Origin: Halichondria panicea
Lineage: Eukaryota > Porifera > Demospongiae > Suberitida > Halichondriidae
DNA: 64,000 nucleotides
NCBI RefSeq assembly: GCF_963675165.1
Contig: NC_087390.1
Span: 6,354,319-6,418,318, forward strand
Direction: 5' to 3'
In this document: positions 1-11,733 of the stretch, piece by piece
How the letters are laid out: every line of letters begins with the position of its first letter
How positions within the stretch are numbered: the first letter of the stretch is position 1
Made by a program: the position numbers and the translations under genes
Notes under the pieces: model-generated
Told to the model about the DNA's origin: nothing
Databases searched by the model: none
Seen by the model: only the letters and a program-made list of their open reading frames with translations

Positions 1-837
1 ATACACATGATATTACTGTGTATGCACATTACCCCCCCCCCCCACACACACACACATGATATTACTGTGTATGCACATTGCCCCCCCCCCCCCACACACA
101 CACACATGATATTACTGTGTATGCACATTACCCCTCCCCCCACACACACACACACACATGATATTACTGTGTATGCACATTACCCCCTCCCTCACACACA
201 CACACATGATATTACTGTGTATGCACATTACCCCCCCCCCCCCACACACACACACATGATATTACTGTGTATGCACATTACCCCCCCCCCCACACACACA
301 CATGATATTACTGTGTATGCACATTACCCCCCCCCCCACACACACACACATGATATTACTGTGTATGCACATTACCCCCCCCCACACACACACACACACA
401 CACACATGATATTACTGTGTATGCACATTACCCCTCCCCCCACACACACACACACACATGATATTACTGTGTATGCACATTACCCCCTCCCTCACACACA
501 CACACATGATATTACTGTGTATGCACATTACCCCCCCCCCCACACACACATGATATTACTGTGTATGCACATTACCCCCCCCCCACACACACACACATGA
601 TATTACTGTGTATGCACATTACCCCCTCCCCCCCACACACATATGATATTACTGTGTATGCACATTACCCCCCCCCCCACACACACACACATGATATTAC
701 TGTGTATGCACATTACCCCCCCCCCCCCACACACACACACACACACACATGATATTACTGTGTATGCACATTACCCCCCCCCCACACACACACACATGAT
801 ATTACTGTGTACATATATTACCCCTCCCCCCACACAG
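1..837. repeat. CA/C-run minisatellite in a calaxin intron
   Basis: About 17 tandem copies of a 47-57 bp unit. Each unit has a constant core (TGATATTACTGTGTATGCAC), a run of 7-13 C and a run of CA dinucleotides; the length differences lie in the C and CA runs. The array ends exactly at the acceptor AG of the calaxin exon starting at 838, so it fills the 3' part of that intron. Peptides rich in PPPTHTH read from it are translation artefacts. Confidence 0.95.
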
Positions 838-1869
838 TTTCTAAGGATGAGATTGAGCAGCTACTATACACGTATCGAGCCATCACTGGTGACCCCAACG
901 GACGAATAGACAGAATCAAGTTCCGGGACCTACTACAAGACCACTTCCACATGAGTGATGACTTCTTTATGGATCGTGTGTTCCGTGCATTTGATAAGGA
1001 CAGTGATGGCTACCTCAGTCACGAGGAGTGGGTGGTTGGTATGATCACCTTCATCAAGGGAGATCTGGACAGTGACATTGAGTGTGAGGCATAGCCAGCC
1101 ATTATTGTAACTGGCTTTCCAGTATAGCTACCATGCAATGTAGATATTAATTTGCCACGTACTGATAACTCAACTAATTAGTCGGCCATTTCCTAGTGCC
1201 AATCGTTTGGTTGATAGAAACAATTCTTGATACTGAATTTTAATTTCAGTTATTCTGGGTGACAAAATTCTTATAGCTTTTTCCAACATTATTATAGCCA
1301 TATATTGTAGCCACAGATATTATACGTATAACTATTAGGCCCTCGTCATCCATTGCCCCTGTCCCTTTTATTAGATTGCTTTGGAGTGTACGACCTCAAC
1401 GATGACGGCTACATCAGTCGTGAGGAGATGTTTCAGATGCTCAAGAACACGATGCCCAAACAGTTGACAGAGGAGGACCCTGACGAGGGCATCAAGGAGA
1501 TAGTGGAGGGCATGGTCAAGAGAATGGTGAGACAGAGACTACCTTATATAAACGGGTACTAATTTTAGCGAATTTGTAATTAACGCTAAATTAAGTACGC
1601 GCTAATAATAAAACGCAAGTAAAAAATTATGAATCTCAAAATTTTTTTAAATGCACTTTTACATTACATTGTATATACACATGTATCTGTAAGTACATTT
1701 ACGACATCGTTCCGTTTCTCTGCAGGATCATGACAATGACTCAAAAGTGTCACTGGAGGATTTCAAGAAATCTATTGAGAACGAGCGACTGTTGATTGAA
1801 GCATTTGGACCTTGTTTACCAGACTCTACCTTGTTAGAGGACTTCTCAGCTAAAATATTCAATAGCTAG
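838..1869 (+). CDS. CLXN: Calaxin (EFCAB1-like) EF-hand protein, 3' part
   Basis: The last three exons are visible: 838-1083, 1375-1526 and 1726-1869 (stop TAG). The 5' exons lie upstream of the window. Exon phases join cleanly. The product carries EF-hand loops [12 protein letters not shown] and [12 protein letters not shown], then a degenerate third loop ([12 protein letters not shown]), and ends in [12 protein letters not shown]. This order and the C-terminal motif match calaxin/EFCAB1, the Ca2+ sensor of outer-arm dynein in motile cilia and flagella. The junction residues YCF..YDLN also fit the family. The last exon has been copied at least four times into the downstream receptor array (6591, 12807, 14634, 16187), always in the same orientation. 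The gene converges on HPRT, whose 3' end faces it about 15 kb away. Assignment is by remembered family sequence; family confidence is high. Confidence 0.93.
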
Positions 1870-2158
1870 TGGCCATTATTATTATAGTGCTTGATACTGC
1901 ATTACCTGTGATATAATTATATATATTATGAGTGCTATAATTGATTGGAGCTTAATGTCAGAGTAGATCTATAGTGTACTTAGAGTGATGTGTATTGAAG
2001 ATTGAGTGGGTGCATGGCTCTGCAGTATATATCAACAGATATCAGATAAAATGTAACTATATAATTATAAGCTATGTACGGAGGGGTATATAGAGCTACA
2101 GAACTTTCTACTCATTACATGCACATAATGTTTCAGTTAAGTTTCAGAAAAATACTTA

Positions 2159-3014
2159 TTAAATCAGTAGGTTTCGAGTATAAGGACACTTGGTGACAGT
2201 CAGTGTGCAGACCGCATTATTACTTGGCGAGAATGAGCTGTGACTACCACCACTGGGATAGGTAACTTCACAGGAGCAGTAAATATTGTTTCCACTCTTC
2301 CAGTATGAGGTGGATGTGAAGTAGCTGGTAAAGGAAAAATCACACAAAATGCTGGATGTGAAGTACTGTGTGTCCTGTATGGGATTGATATGGTTATGAG
2401 CTGTACACTTGATCATGTGATTATAGTGTATTAGGGCTTGGACTTACTCCACGATTGATGGACACACCACTAGTGCTGCAAGAGTGATAACTAGTGGTTG
2501 ATGATGTTGACATCGTACAAGTCCTGGTCTCCTGGATACAGCCCTCATAGAGGTTGATTGTGCGGAGACGGTCCAAATCTTGACGAAGGTTGTTCTGTGC
2601 CAAAGTTGAGGTCTGTATTAAGCTCTGCATGCTGGCTATCTGGGATTCTTTAGCAGTGTTAGTTTCCTCCAGCTGTTGAATCCTCAACAACAACAGATTA
2701 TCTCCGGCAGTGCTTGCACTTGATTCAGTGTTGTCTCCACCACTGGCCAGAGGACTGTATATGATGACAGCCACCAGAGACACAACTAGAGCAATGACCA
2801 GAAATACAGTCATCAGAGCAATCACAACACATTTCCACCTCTTGATTTTAGTGGAGATTTGACCAGCTAGTTGGGATTTGTCCTCAACTTCAATGCGGTT
2901 AGGGCGATTGATTGTCATGTAATGAGATTGTTGTTCCTGCATCTCGACGTGCTCGTACAACTCTTGTTCTTTGTTTGGCTGGTGACTTGTTTTAGCAGCT
3001 GGTTGACGACTCAT
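2159..3014 (-). CDS. Type II membrane receptor-like protein, array copy R1 (subtype 1, intact)
   Basis: Two exons, 3014-2448 and 2374-2159, joined at a phase-0 GTAAGT/AG intron, encode 260 aa. The start at 3014 (MSRQP) is chosen because all copies begin there. In order: a cytoplasmic tail of about 70 residues with YEHV and YMTI eight residues apart; a basic KIKRWK stop; one hydrophobic span (about residues 73-95); a coiled-coil stalk with leucine/isoleucine heptads (IQQLEE, LRQDLDRLR); then a C-terminal domain with eight cysteines, starting EGCIQETRTC and ending KCPYT. There is no signal peptide, so it is a type II protein. I recognise no named ectodomain; C-type lectin and TNF signatures are absent. 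A role as a surface receptor is inferred from the architecture. Confidence 0.82.
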
Positions 3015-4344
3015 CTTCTCAACTAATTGGGTCACATCACATATAATGTGTATTTATAGCCTTTATGGTGCAGCAATGTGCGTACATGTCTAGAGCATAA
3101 TTATCATATTGATAGGGGGAGGTAAACAGTTCCTGTTTGTTGCTATGATAATAGTGAAAGCAAACGCCCACATTATACAGTAAACATGCACACGTAGACT
3201 ACATTAAGCACAAAACAGATGGACTGTATCTGCCACCAAGTCACAATAAGTTACATTATATAGTTCATATTCTGCTATTGTGCAGCACTGTATCTACTGT
3301 TACAGTATAGTAATTTCTGTGCAATTGTGTGTGTGCCTGAGTGGATCTGCAAAATATCAATCGACATTGAAAGTTGGGTACTGGATGGCTGTGCTTATAG
3401 CTACCTATAATTATATCTACATTGGAACTTGACTAGGCGTTCTTTCAGATAGCGAACGGCTGGTCTCGAGGCTATACCAGCTACTGAGGGAGGGAGGTTA
3501 TCATTATTCATTATTGTGACATCACTTCCTGTAAAACCCCATTTCCTGTTAATTAAAAACACAACAACACAAACTATGGCGGCGGCCGTCCCTGACGGGA
3601 GGTCGGGTTGCAAGCTCATCTGGGATTTGTCCTGCTGCATTATGTAACACTGCTATGAATATTGTTATTCTCAAGTGGGTGTTAACCGACTTGATGACGT
3701 GTAGACCATAGCCTACACTGCATGCGGTTTCGCAACTAGATGCAAACGGAAGTGTAACCAAGCACGTGAAAAGTGCTTCAATCTGATAGGGCGCCACTAT
3801 AGTGGCGCTAGAACAAATCCCAGATAGGCTTGCAACCCGACATCCCGTTAGGGACGGCCGGGTTGCAAGCCTAGCTATGGCACAAATTGAATCACTATCT
3901 ACTGTCTAAGTACACAGAAACAACCTTCCACTATAGCAGACCTTCTTGATTCCGGACAGAGGACAATTAAGCTTTGTGCTCCCAAAACTGACCAACTTGG
4001 CTCTCTGTGCAAAACTGCCTCTTATAATTATAAAAGACGAACAGGAAACCACATTATGCCCAACAATTATGCCATGCCATATTGGGCATAAAATAATAGT
4101 ACTATAATTATACAACATAATTATTAATAGAAATAAGCAAAAAACTGTATGCAGGTAATTGGGTATGTGTTTGGAGTTCAGTGCCAGAGTGGTAAATTAT
4201 TCTCATAAACTCATGCACATAATAATTTATAGTAAAGGGTAACATCACAATCTATGCAGCTATAATTATCTATTGAACTACTTGAACTACACACAATGTC
4301 ATAAGAGAATTCAGTTTCAGCAAAATACGTATTATCAAGTCAGT
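3015..4344. other. Spacer between array copies R1 and R2
   Basis: No convincing gene. It holds the upstream flank of R1. The stretch 3291-3400 (with GTGTGTGCCTGAGTGG) recurs after the R6 relic at about 13380-13490, so it is part of the duplicated unit. It also contains the foldback element at 3585-3860 and the AT-rich 3' flank of R2. Confidence 0.6.
3585..3860. mobile_element. Foldback/MITE-like element
   Basis: Two inverted arms of about 48 bp enclose about 180 bp. The left arm, 3587-3633, runs from GGCCGTCCCTGACGGG to the word TCTGGGATTTGT. The right arm, 3812-3860, is its imperfect reverse complement, from ACAAATCCCAGATAGG to CGTTAGGGACGGCC. No coding capacity; non-autonomous element by structure. 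Confidence 0.65.
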
Positions 4345-5345
4345 TCAGTTGAGGAGGTTTTGAGTGTAAGGACACTTGTGATAGTCAGTGTGCAGACGGC
4401 AATACTTCCCAAGGCTACTGAGCCATGACCATGACCGTCGGGACACAGTCACAGCGAATATAATATTGTTTCCACTCTTGTAGTACGAGGTTGACACAAA
4501 GAAGCCGGTATTGGACAGATCACCATAATATACTGGATGTGAAGTACTCTGTGTCCTGCATGCATGTGGGATTGATACCACCCTCAATGTATGTAGATAT
4601 ATAATTATGATAAATACACTTACACCAGGATTGATGGTTATATCTCCAGTTTGACAGCCGATCCAGTAAGGATTAATTGGAATTGGCAACGTACAAGTCC
4701 TGGTCTCCTGGATACAGCCCTCATAGAGGTTAACTGTGCGGAGACGGTCCAAATCTTGACGAAGGTTGTTCTGTACCAAGCTCAGGTTTTGCATTGAGTT
4801 CTGCACAATAAGAAACTGTGAGGAGACAGTATCATCATAGTCCGATTGCCGCTGAAATTGTACTTATACCCTGCATCTCATTTGGTACAGTGGATCTCCT
4901 TTTATTATGACGTACACTTTGGGAAACAAAATTTTGGCCATCATAATTATATATAGAGGCCTTTATTGAGAGGTTCTTTTGCACACACTGTGACTGTGTT
5001 CATTTGGGACCTGGGTGGCTGGCCTTAATATCACAGTTGGCCTTCAGGAGTGGCCAGTAGGAGGGTTCCATGCACTTACAATAGCAAATCCCTGTAGTCA
5101 CCACCACTCTTGCAAATTTGATTTTGTTATAACCATAAGTACATACATATAACTATAGCAATCTACTACACTAGAAGAGCTGTATGATGACTGCCACCAG
5201 AGACACAACTAGAGTACAGGCCAGAAATAAAGCATTAGTGCAATCACAACAACATTCCTCCTCTTGGTTTTAATGGAGATTTGACCGAGTATATGTAGTT
5301 GAGAACTGTCCTCAACGGGGTTGGGGTGAATTGTGGTCATGTCCT
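4345..5345 (-). pseudogene. Receptor array copy R2 (subtype 2), broken
   Basis: The tail/membrane-span coding region survives as a decayed fragment at about 5162-5345. The stalk with the subtype 2 motif PIPINPYWIGC is at 4610-4830 and the C-terminal exon at 4345-4560. About 290 bp of unrelated sequence separates the span from the stalk. The C-terminal exon carries an extra base at the conserved LCDL position and further shifts that destroy the CxC and VC motifs, although the KCPYT end is still readable. It is a relic and not an expressed receptor. The segment 4641-5310 was duplicated to make R3. Confidence 0.85.
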
Positions 5346-5584
5346 GAGATTGTTCTAGGAATCAATTTTCTTCTTTCTTGAGGTCCTGGTAAGCCACATA
5401 ATACAATAAATAATAACAACAATAGATACATGTAAATAAGTCTTTTCTTCTCAGTGACTTTATATAGATAAGCTAACTTTAATATAAAATTCATTATAGA
5501 AACTAATATAACACTCTAATACTTTTGAGCGAAAGCAAAAACACGGCGAGAGGCATTAGCACAGCGCCAGCTTGAACACTAGTA

Positions 5585-6340
5585 TATCCAGTTTGACAGC
5601 CGATCCAATAAGGATTAAATGGAATTGGCAACGTACAAGTCCTGGTCTCCTGGATACAGCCCTCATAGAGGTTGACTGTGCGGAGACGGTCCAAATCTTG
5701 ACGAAGGTTGTTCTGTACCAAGCTCAGGTTTTTCACTGAGTTCTGCACAATAAGGAACTGTGAGGAGACAGTATCATTATAGTCCGATTGCTGCTGAAAT
5801 CTTATACCCTGCATCTCATTTGGTACAGTGGATCTCCTTTTATTATGACGTACACTTTGGGAAACAAAATTTTGGCCATCATAATTATATATAGAGGCCT
5901 TTATTGAGAGGTTCTTTTGCACACACTGTGACTGTGTTCATTTGGGACCTGGGTGGCTGGCCTTAATATCACAGTTGGCCTTCAGGAGTGGCCGGTAGGA
6001 GGGTTCCATGCACTTACAGTAGCAAATCCCTGTAGTCACCACCACTCTTGCAAATTTGATTTTGTTATAACCATAAGTACATACATATAACTATAGCAAT
6101 CTACTAGATCTACACTAGAAGAGCTGTATGATGACTGCCACCAGAGACACAACTAGAGTACAGGCCAGAAATAAAGCATTAGTGCAATCACAACAACATT
6201 CCTCCTCTTGGTTTTAATGGAGATTTGACCGAGTATGTAGTTGAGAACTGTCCTCAACATGGTTTGGGTGAATGGTTGTCGAGATTGTTATTCCTGCATG
6301 TCCATACAGTTGTTCATACACCTCTTCTTCTTTGCTTGGC
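5585..6340 (-). pseudogene. Receptor array copy R3 (subtype 2), broken
   Basis: Near-identical tandem copy of part of R2, offset by about 945 bp. The stalk part is at 5585-5800, followed by the same inserted block, and the membrane-span and tail coding remnants are at about 6119-6340. It is truncated just after GCQTG, so the C-terminal exon is missing altogether. It has a small local difference from R2 (GATCTA inserted near 6107). The close similarity of non-coding and coding parts alike points to a recent duplication. Confidence 0.85.
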
Positions 6341-6519
6341 TGTCCTTTCACTGTGTGACTTATCATGTTTAGAAGCTTGGCTATATATACTTATCTCCTC
6401 AACTGATGTGTGTAATATAAATCATGCAAATCATAATTATTTATATAGCATACTAGCAATTATTGCATGGACCACCTTGTATGTAAAATCACAGTATATA
6501 ATTATTATAACAAACAGTA

Positions 6520-6676
6520 TACATCTGCCATGAAGTCATAAATTTAAGTTTATAGTTGTCTCATGTGATGTCTCACTGCGTATTACGTACTGAGAACGAG
6601 TGACTGTTAGTCTGTTAGTTTACCAGACTCTATACCTTGTTAGATCTGAAATTTCTCAGCTAAAATATTCAGTGCC
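6520..6676. pseudogene. Junction of HPRT 3' end relic and calaxin last-exon relic
   Basis: The stretch 6540-6585 resembles the sequence around the HPRT stop codon at 16690-16725 (GTTGTC...GTGATGTC...CTGC). It runs straight into a degenerate plus-strand copy of the calaxin last exon (6591-6672; GAGAACGAGTGACTGTT, TTTACCAGACTCTA, TTCTCAGCTAAAATATTC). The calaxin copy lacks its first half and has lost its reading frame. This marks the boundary between two duplicated array units. Confidence 0.7.
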
Positions 6677-6947
6677 TAACACTTAATGAGAATGCAGATA
6701 TTGTATCTTAATGCCAATTAAAGCAAGTCAATTAGTGCAGTCAATACTGGGTGTTGGGTATGTGTGTGGGTGATCATGACTCTGCAGTAAACTTCAACAA
6801 CGCATCATATACTCCAAAAATCAGGTATACAAGCAATTAATTAGGGTGACAGACAACATTATATACACCAGCGTATACACGTAACTACTCATGCATTGTT
6901 TCACAATCTCAGTTTAGTACATTTCAGCAATAATAGTTGAAGTCAGT

Positions 6948-7761
6948 TTAGTTGAGGAGGTTTTTAGTATAAGGACACTTGGTGACAGTCAGTGTGCAGA
7001 CAGAATCATAGACAGAGAATGAGCTGTGACCATCACTACTGGGAGCAGTAACTTTACAGAAGCAGTAAATATTATTTCCACTCTTGTAGTATGTGGATGA
7101 TGTGAAGTAGCTGGTATAGGAAAAATCACACACTATGCTGGATGTGAAGTACTGTGTGTCCTGTATGGGATTGATATGGTTATGATCATGTGATTATAGT
7201 GTATTAGAGGCTTGGACTTACTCCAGGATTGATGGTCACACTACCAGTGTTACAAGTGCGATAAGTACTCGTTGATGATGTTGACATCGTACAAGTCCCG
7301 GTCTCCTGGATACAGCCCTCATAGAGGTTGATTGTGCGGAGACGGTCCAAATCTTGACGAATGTTGTTCTGTACCAAAGTTGAGGTCTGTATTAAGTTCT
7401 GCATGCTGGCTATCTGGGATTCTTTAACAGTGTTTGTTTCCTCCAACTGTTGAATCCTCGACAATAGATTCCCAGTGTCTCCATCGCTGATCAGAGGACT
7501 GTACATGATGACAGCCACCAGAGACACAACTAGAACAATGACCAGAAATACAGCAATTAGTGCAATCACGACACATTTCCACCTCTTGATTTTAGTGGAG
7601 ATTTGACCGGCTAGTTGGGATTTGGCCTCAACTTTAGGGCGATTGATTGTCATGTAATGAGATTGTTGTTCTTGCATCTCAACGTGCTCGTACAAATCTT
7701 GTTCTTTGTTTGGCTGTGGTTTGACCTGGTGACTTGTTTTAGGAGCTAGTTGACGACTCAT
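6948..7761 (-). CDS. Type II membrane receptor-like protein, array copy R4 (subtype 1, intact)
   Basis: Exons 7761-7222 and 7160-6948 encode 250 aa with the same phase-0 intron as R1. It starts MSRQLAPK. The tail has YEHV and YMTI eight residues apart. The membrane span (CVVIALIAVFLVIVLVV) is followed by a shorter stalk than in R8, still containing RQDLDRLR. The ectodomain keeps all eight cysteines: EGC, GTC, RTC, VCDF, YCFC, VCTL and KCPYT. It differs from R1 mainly in the loop after the CxC motif and in the serine/threonine-rich segment before the intron, so variation is concentrated outside the membrane. R1 and R4 are the only copies with both exons fully open. Confidence 0.82.
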
Positions 7762-8718
7762 CTTCTTAATAGTTTCTCATCACATGGTTTTTGTAAATTG
7801 ATGAGGCCTCTATACAATAATTATTTTAATGATATTCATTACACAAACAAAATTACATCATGCAGTAATTGAACTTTTGGTTTCTTAATAAGGGGTGTGG
7901 CTCATTAATTTAGACCACACCCCGAACATGATGAATACTGAACTTCTTTGGGAAGCCATGAGGGGGCTGATGAGAAACTGCTAATCTACTTTGCCTGGCC
8001 TAATTGAGTCACATCACATAATTATTGTAGCCTTGAATCCATGCCGATTAAAACACGTATTTTAATCAGCGTGGATTTAAGGCTACATCACATACTGTGT
8101 TTTTATGGTACAACACTAATGTGCATGTCTATATTATAGCATTGATAATTAATGATAGGGAGGTGAACAGTTTCCGTTTGTTGTTTTAATTACAGTAGAT
8201 AATGAAAGCAAACCACATTTAATACAGTAAACACACATGCAATAAGCATAAAACAGATGGACTTCATCTGCCATCAAGTTGCAGTAAGTACTCATGGTAC
8301 TTAAAGTGCGAATTTCAATCGACATTGAAGGTGGGTGGGTGGCTGTGCTTAGCTATCTATAACATTACCGAGTCACATTACATAATAATATACAGTAGCT
8401 CATTGTAGAGAGTATAATTATGCGTTGTAGTTGAGTGGGTGCATGGTGGTTCTGCAGGACATTCACAACATAAATTATATGAACTGAGTCATGATTATGC
8501 AGGGTAACAAAGTATAATCTATATATATCTACATGGAGTTGAGTGCATGTGTATACAGTGGTTTTGCAGGACGTCATATAATGAACTCACGCACATAGTA
8601 AAGGGTAACGAACTAAATCTATCTATCCAGCTATAATTATACACACATTCGATTGTTGAACTACACACAATGTCACAAGACAATTCAGTTTCAGTAAAAT
8701 ACTTATTATTATGTCAGT
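7762..8718. other. Spacer between array copies R4 and R5
   Basis: No gene seen. It contains a short perfect-looking hairpin at about 8032-8087 (TAGCCTTGAATCCATG paired with its complement near CGTGGATTTAAGGCTA). It also holds flank sequence shared with the R1 upstream region (8150-8345, including CAATCGACATTGAAGG). Confidence 0.55.
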
Positions 8719-10120
8719 TCAGTTGTCAATGAGAAGGTTTTGAGTATAAGGACACTTGGTGACAATCAGTGTGCAGACTGCATTACTTCCCGAGGCTACT
8801 GAGCCGTGACTATCACCATTGGGAGGAGCAGTAATATCACAGTCACAGCAAATACTGTTTCCACTCTTGTAGTACGAGGTTGACACAAAGAAGCCAGTAT
8901 TGGACAGATCACACAATATACTGGATGTAAAGTACTCTGTGTCCTGCATGCATGGGATTGATACCCTCAATGTATAATTAAAGCTAAGTATAATTATATG
9001 TATATATTATTATGATATAAATACACTTACACCAGGATTGATGGTTATATCTCCAGTATGACAGCCGATCCAATAAGGATTAATTGGAATTGGCAACGTA
9101 AAAGTCCTGGTCTCCTGGATACAGCCCTCATAGAGGTTGACTGTGCGGAGACGATCCAAATCTTGACGAAGGTTGTTCTGGATCAAAGTTGAGTTCTGTA
9201 TTAAGTTCTGCATGCTGGCTATCTGGGAGGAATGTGATGCCAACATCATTGTGATAGTGTCTTCCCTAGAACTATCTCCGGCAGTGCTGGTATTTGATTC
9301 AGTGTTTCCATGCAGATCCACCGCTGACCAGAGGACTGTATATGATGACTGCCACCAGACACACAACTAGAGCACAGGCTAGAAATACAGCCACCATTAG
9401 TGAAATCACACAAAACTTCTCTCTCTTAGTTTTAGTGGAGATTTTACCGACTAGTTGAGAACTGTCCTCAACGCAATTAGGGTAAATGCACTGTTAAAAA
9501 CGGTGTGTTGAATAGCACACTACTTTTCACAGGTAATTTTTAGTGTGTGTTAATGTGCACACCTGTGCATATCTGTGTTCACTGACACTCAATTGTGTGT
9601 AATAGAACACTCAACTGCACAGTGTGTAACTGAACACTCCTGACATTCACCTATGGACAAAATTAGTTTAAGTACAAGGTGCTAATGTTAAAGAATTTTA
9701 CTCAATGACATCGCTCTAAAATCTCATTGGTTAGTTTGTAGTTTTCTCACTTCACTGCCACATGTTTCTCTTTGAAACTCAAGAGAACCAGCTTGGAGAA
9801 GTTGGAGCTAGCTGAAGCAACAACTTGATCTAGTCTAGATATATAATGATATAATAGTATCTACCAGTTCTCCAAGGTCTTTTGGTCAAAGAGAGATCAA
9901 TCCAGCACCCAAAGACGCGAGGACACGAGTGTATCAAAGCAAGACAGCTGTACATATAGCCAGGAGTACTCAGTCCTGATAATAGCAGCCATGTAAGTCA
10001 TTTGTTATACACTATAGAGGTTTATCTTAATCTTTTTACACAGGGAGCTCGTCTACATGTCTATGCCAGTGAATAAGAACCAAGAACAATGTCAATTCTT
10101 GATGTGAGTATATATACATG

Positions 10121-10593
10121 TACCGTATTCACCCGAATTACCGGGACACAATTTTAAAAATAATTATATGGCTTGCAGTGTCCCTTGAAGAAAAATTACG
10201 TTAAAGTCGAAGTGTCCCTTGTATTAGGGTGTCCCGTAGTAATTAGAACGAATATTCCCACATTTAAGGTACGTACGCGGCCTCGATTCTAGTACATGTA
10301 GAATCCAGGAGTTTCTAAGAGTTTTGAGTCTCTACCGAGCTGTGTTGAGAATGACTAGACTATCTAGATCCGTTCCTTTGCCTACCCCCTCTTGCTGATT
10401 ATTGTGTCTAGGAGCTTTCTCCACTAAGCAACGAGCAGCCCCTCCCCTTCTAGTCACGCTCCCGCATTACGCATGCTCTTTTTTGTTCTAATTACGTCTA
10501 AAAATATTTACATTTCCTGTTGTTCCTTAATATAGAGTGAAAAAATTACCTAAGTCCGAATTGTCCCTTAGAATAGTTCGGGTGAATACGGTA
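10121..10593. mobile_element. MITE with TACCGTAT-type ends, nested in the transposon
   Basis: The 17-bp ends TACCGTATTCACCCGAA at 10121 and TTCGGGTGAATACGGTA at 10593 are perfect inverted repeats that start and end with TA. This is compatible with a TA target site (mariner-like). Internal sequence repeats the word GTCCCTT. No coding region. Confidence 0.8.
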
Positions 10594-10787
10594 TACACGT
10601 ACTGAATATTTCTCTGTCTAATTATTATTATGATGCCTATAAATGTATTCATCCAGGCTGAAGAATGTGGAGACAAACATGAAGAGCCCATGACAAGCAT
10701 GGTATCCGTCAGACTGCTTTAGCAAAGAAAATTCTTCAATTATGTGACTTTGTACAAAACTTGGTATAATTATACTGCTTAGGTTTC

Positions 10788-11733
10788 ACCAAGGGCGTAT
10801 ACAGAGAAGAGGGCATGCAACTCGCCCAATTCTCAGAATCATCCGACTTCGTATTGAGCTATTTTTAGAACTGCCCACAAAACGCCCACGCGTAATCTTT
10901 GACCGCACAAGGTAAATCAAAGTCTTTTTTATATCTGTGCTAGCTAGCTAGCTCGATTGCAGCATAGTAAAACTAGTTCTCAGCAGCAGTATGGCTCGTA
11001 CTAGCAGTGTCAAAGGCAAACCATCCAACAGTTGCAACTCCAAGAAGATGAAACCTAGGTACAATAAACCTGTCTTCCTGAGTCTCTGGTACTTCTTAAC
11101 AATGCGCCCAGCACTTAACTTCCCGCTCGAAGGGGTTGTCTTGGACCTGGCTGGACTAGGACTGGTCATGACACTTCTCTAAAATAATACTCCACTGTTA
11201 GGCCAAGCAAAGTCAATTTGTAGTTTCTCAGGCTATTATTCCTAAAATAGCAAGCGGATTGAGGCATTTGATAAATATTAATGATAATGATATTCATAGA
11301 ATTTTAATTGAAAACACACCCCTAACTTCCTCAATAAGCGGAAGTGCATAATTTTCACTTATTAATTTTAGTCATAATTATATTCATGACCAAAAAACCA
11401 TACAAGTTTATCCTTTTCTTTTAGTGCCTTTAATTTGAGGTCACGTGATATTTAACTTTTTTGTAAAGCTGCCAATTTCCAAGCGCGAGGGCCTGAGAAA
11501 CTACAAATTGACTTTGCATGGCCTTAGCTAGCTAGCTAGCAAAGGCTAGGCAGCTCTGATGTACACGCCCATAATTATAACTCCGTAAACAACACCGCCC
11601 ACTTGTTCACGTCCGTATACTGGATTCTATTTTTAGCATATCCGGTCTCTGATACGAAGTCGGATGAGTACGTAGGGTACATAGTGAGTTGCATGCCCTC
11701 TTCTCTGTATACGCCCTTGGTTTCACTATATAT
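10788..11733. repeat. Nested foldbacks inside the transposon
   Basis: The outer arms are 10788-10856 (ACCAAGGGCGTATACAGAGA...) and 11651-11733, which is its reverse complement, ending TCTGTATACGCCCTTGGT. A separate inner pair is at 11200-11235 (AGGCCAAGCAAAGTCAATTT) and 11488-11525. Between them are GCTAGCTAGC runs. Short reading frames on both strands at 10948-11182 have no recognisable similarity and are probably chance. Confidence 0.7.

Noticed and set aside
1-837. CRISPR-like array at the start of the window
   Set aside because: Repeats of about 50 bp with simple C/CA spacers of no unique sequence, in a eukaryotic intron; it is a minisatellite.
7-909. Long proline/threonine/histidine-rich reading frames across the first 900 bases
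   Set aside because: They are translations of the C-run/CA minisatellite, exist only because unit lengths happen to avoid stops, and lie in an intron.
10948-11182. Paired open frames on both strands inside the transposon
   Set aside because: Short, in a palindromic region, with no transposase motif; likely chance.
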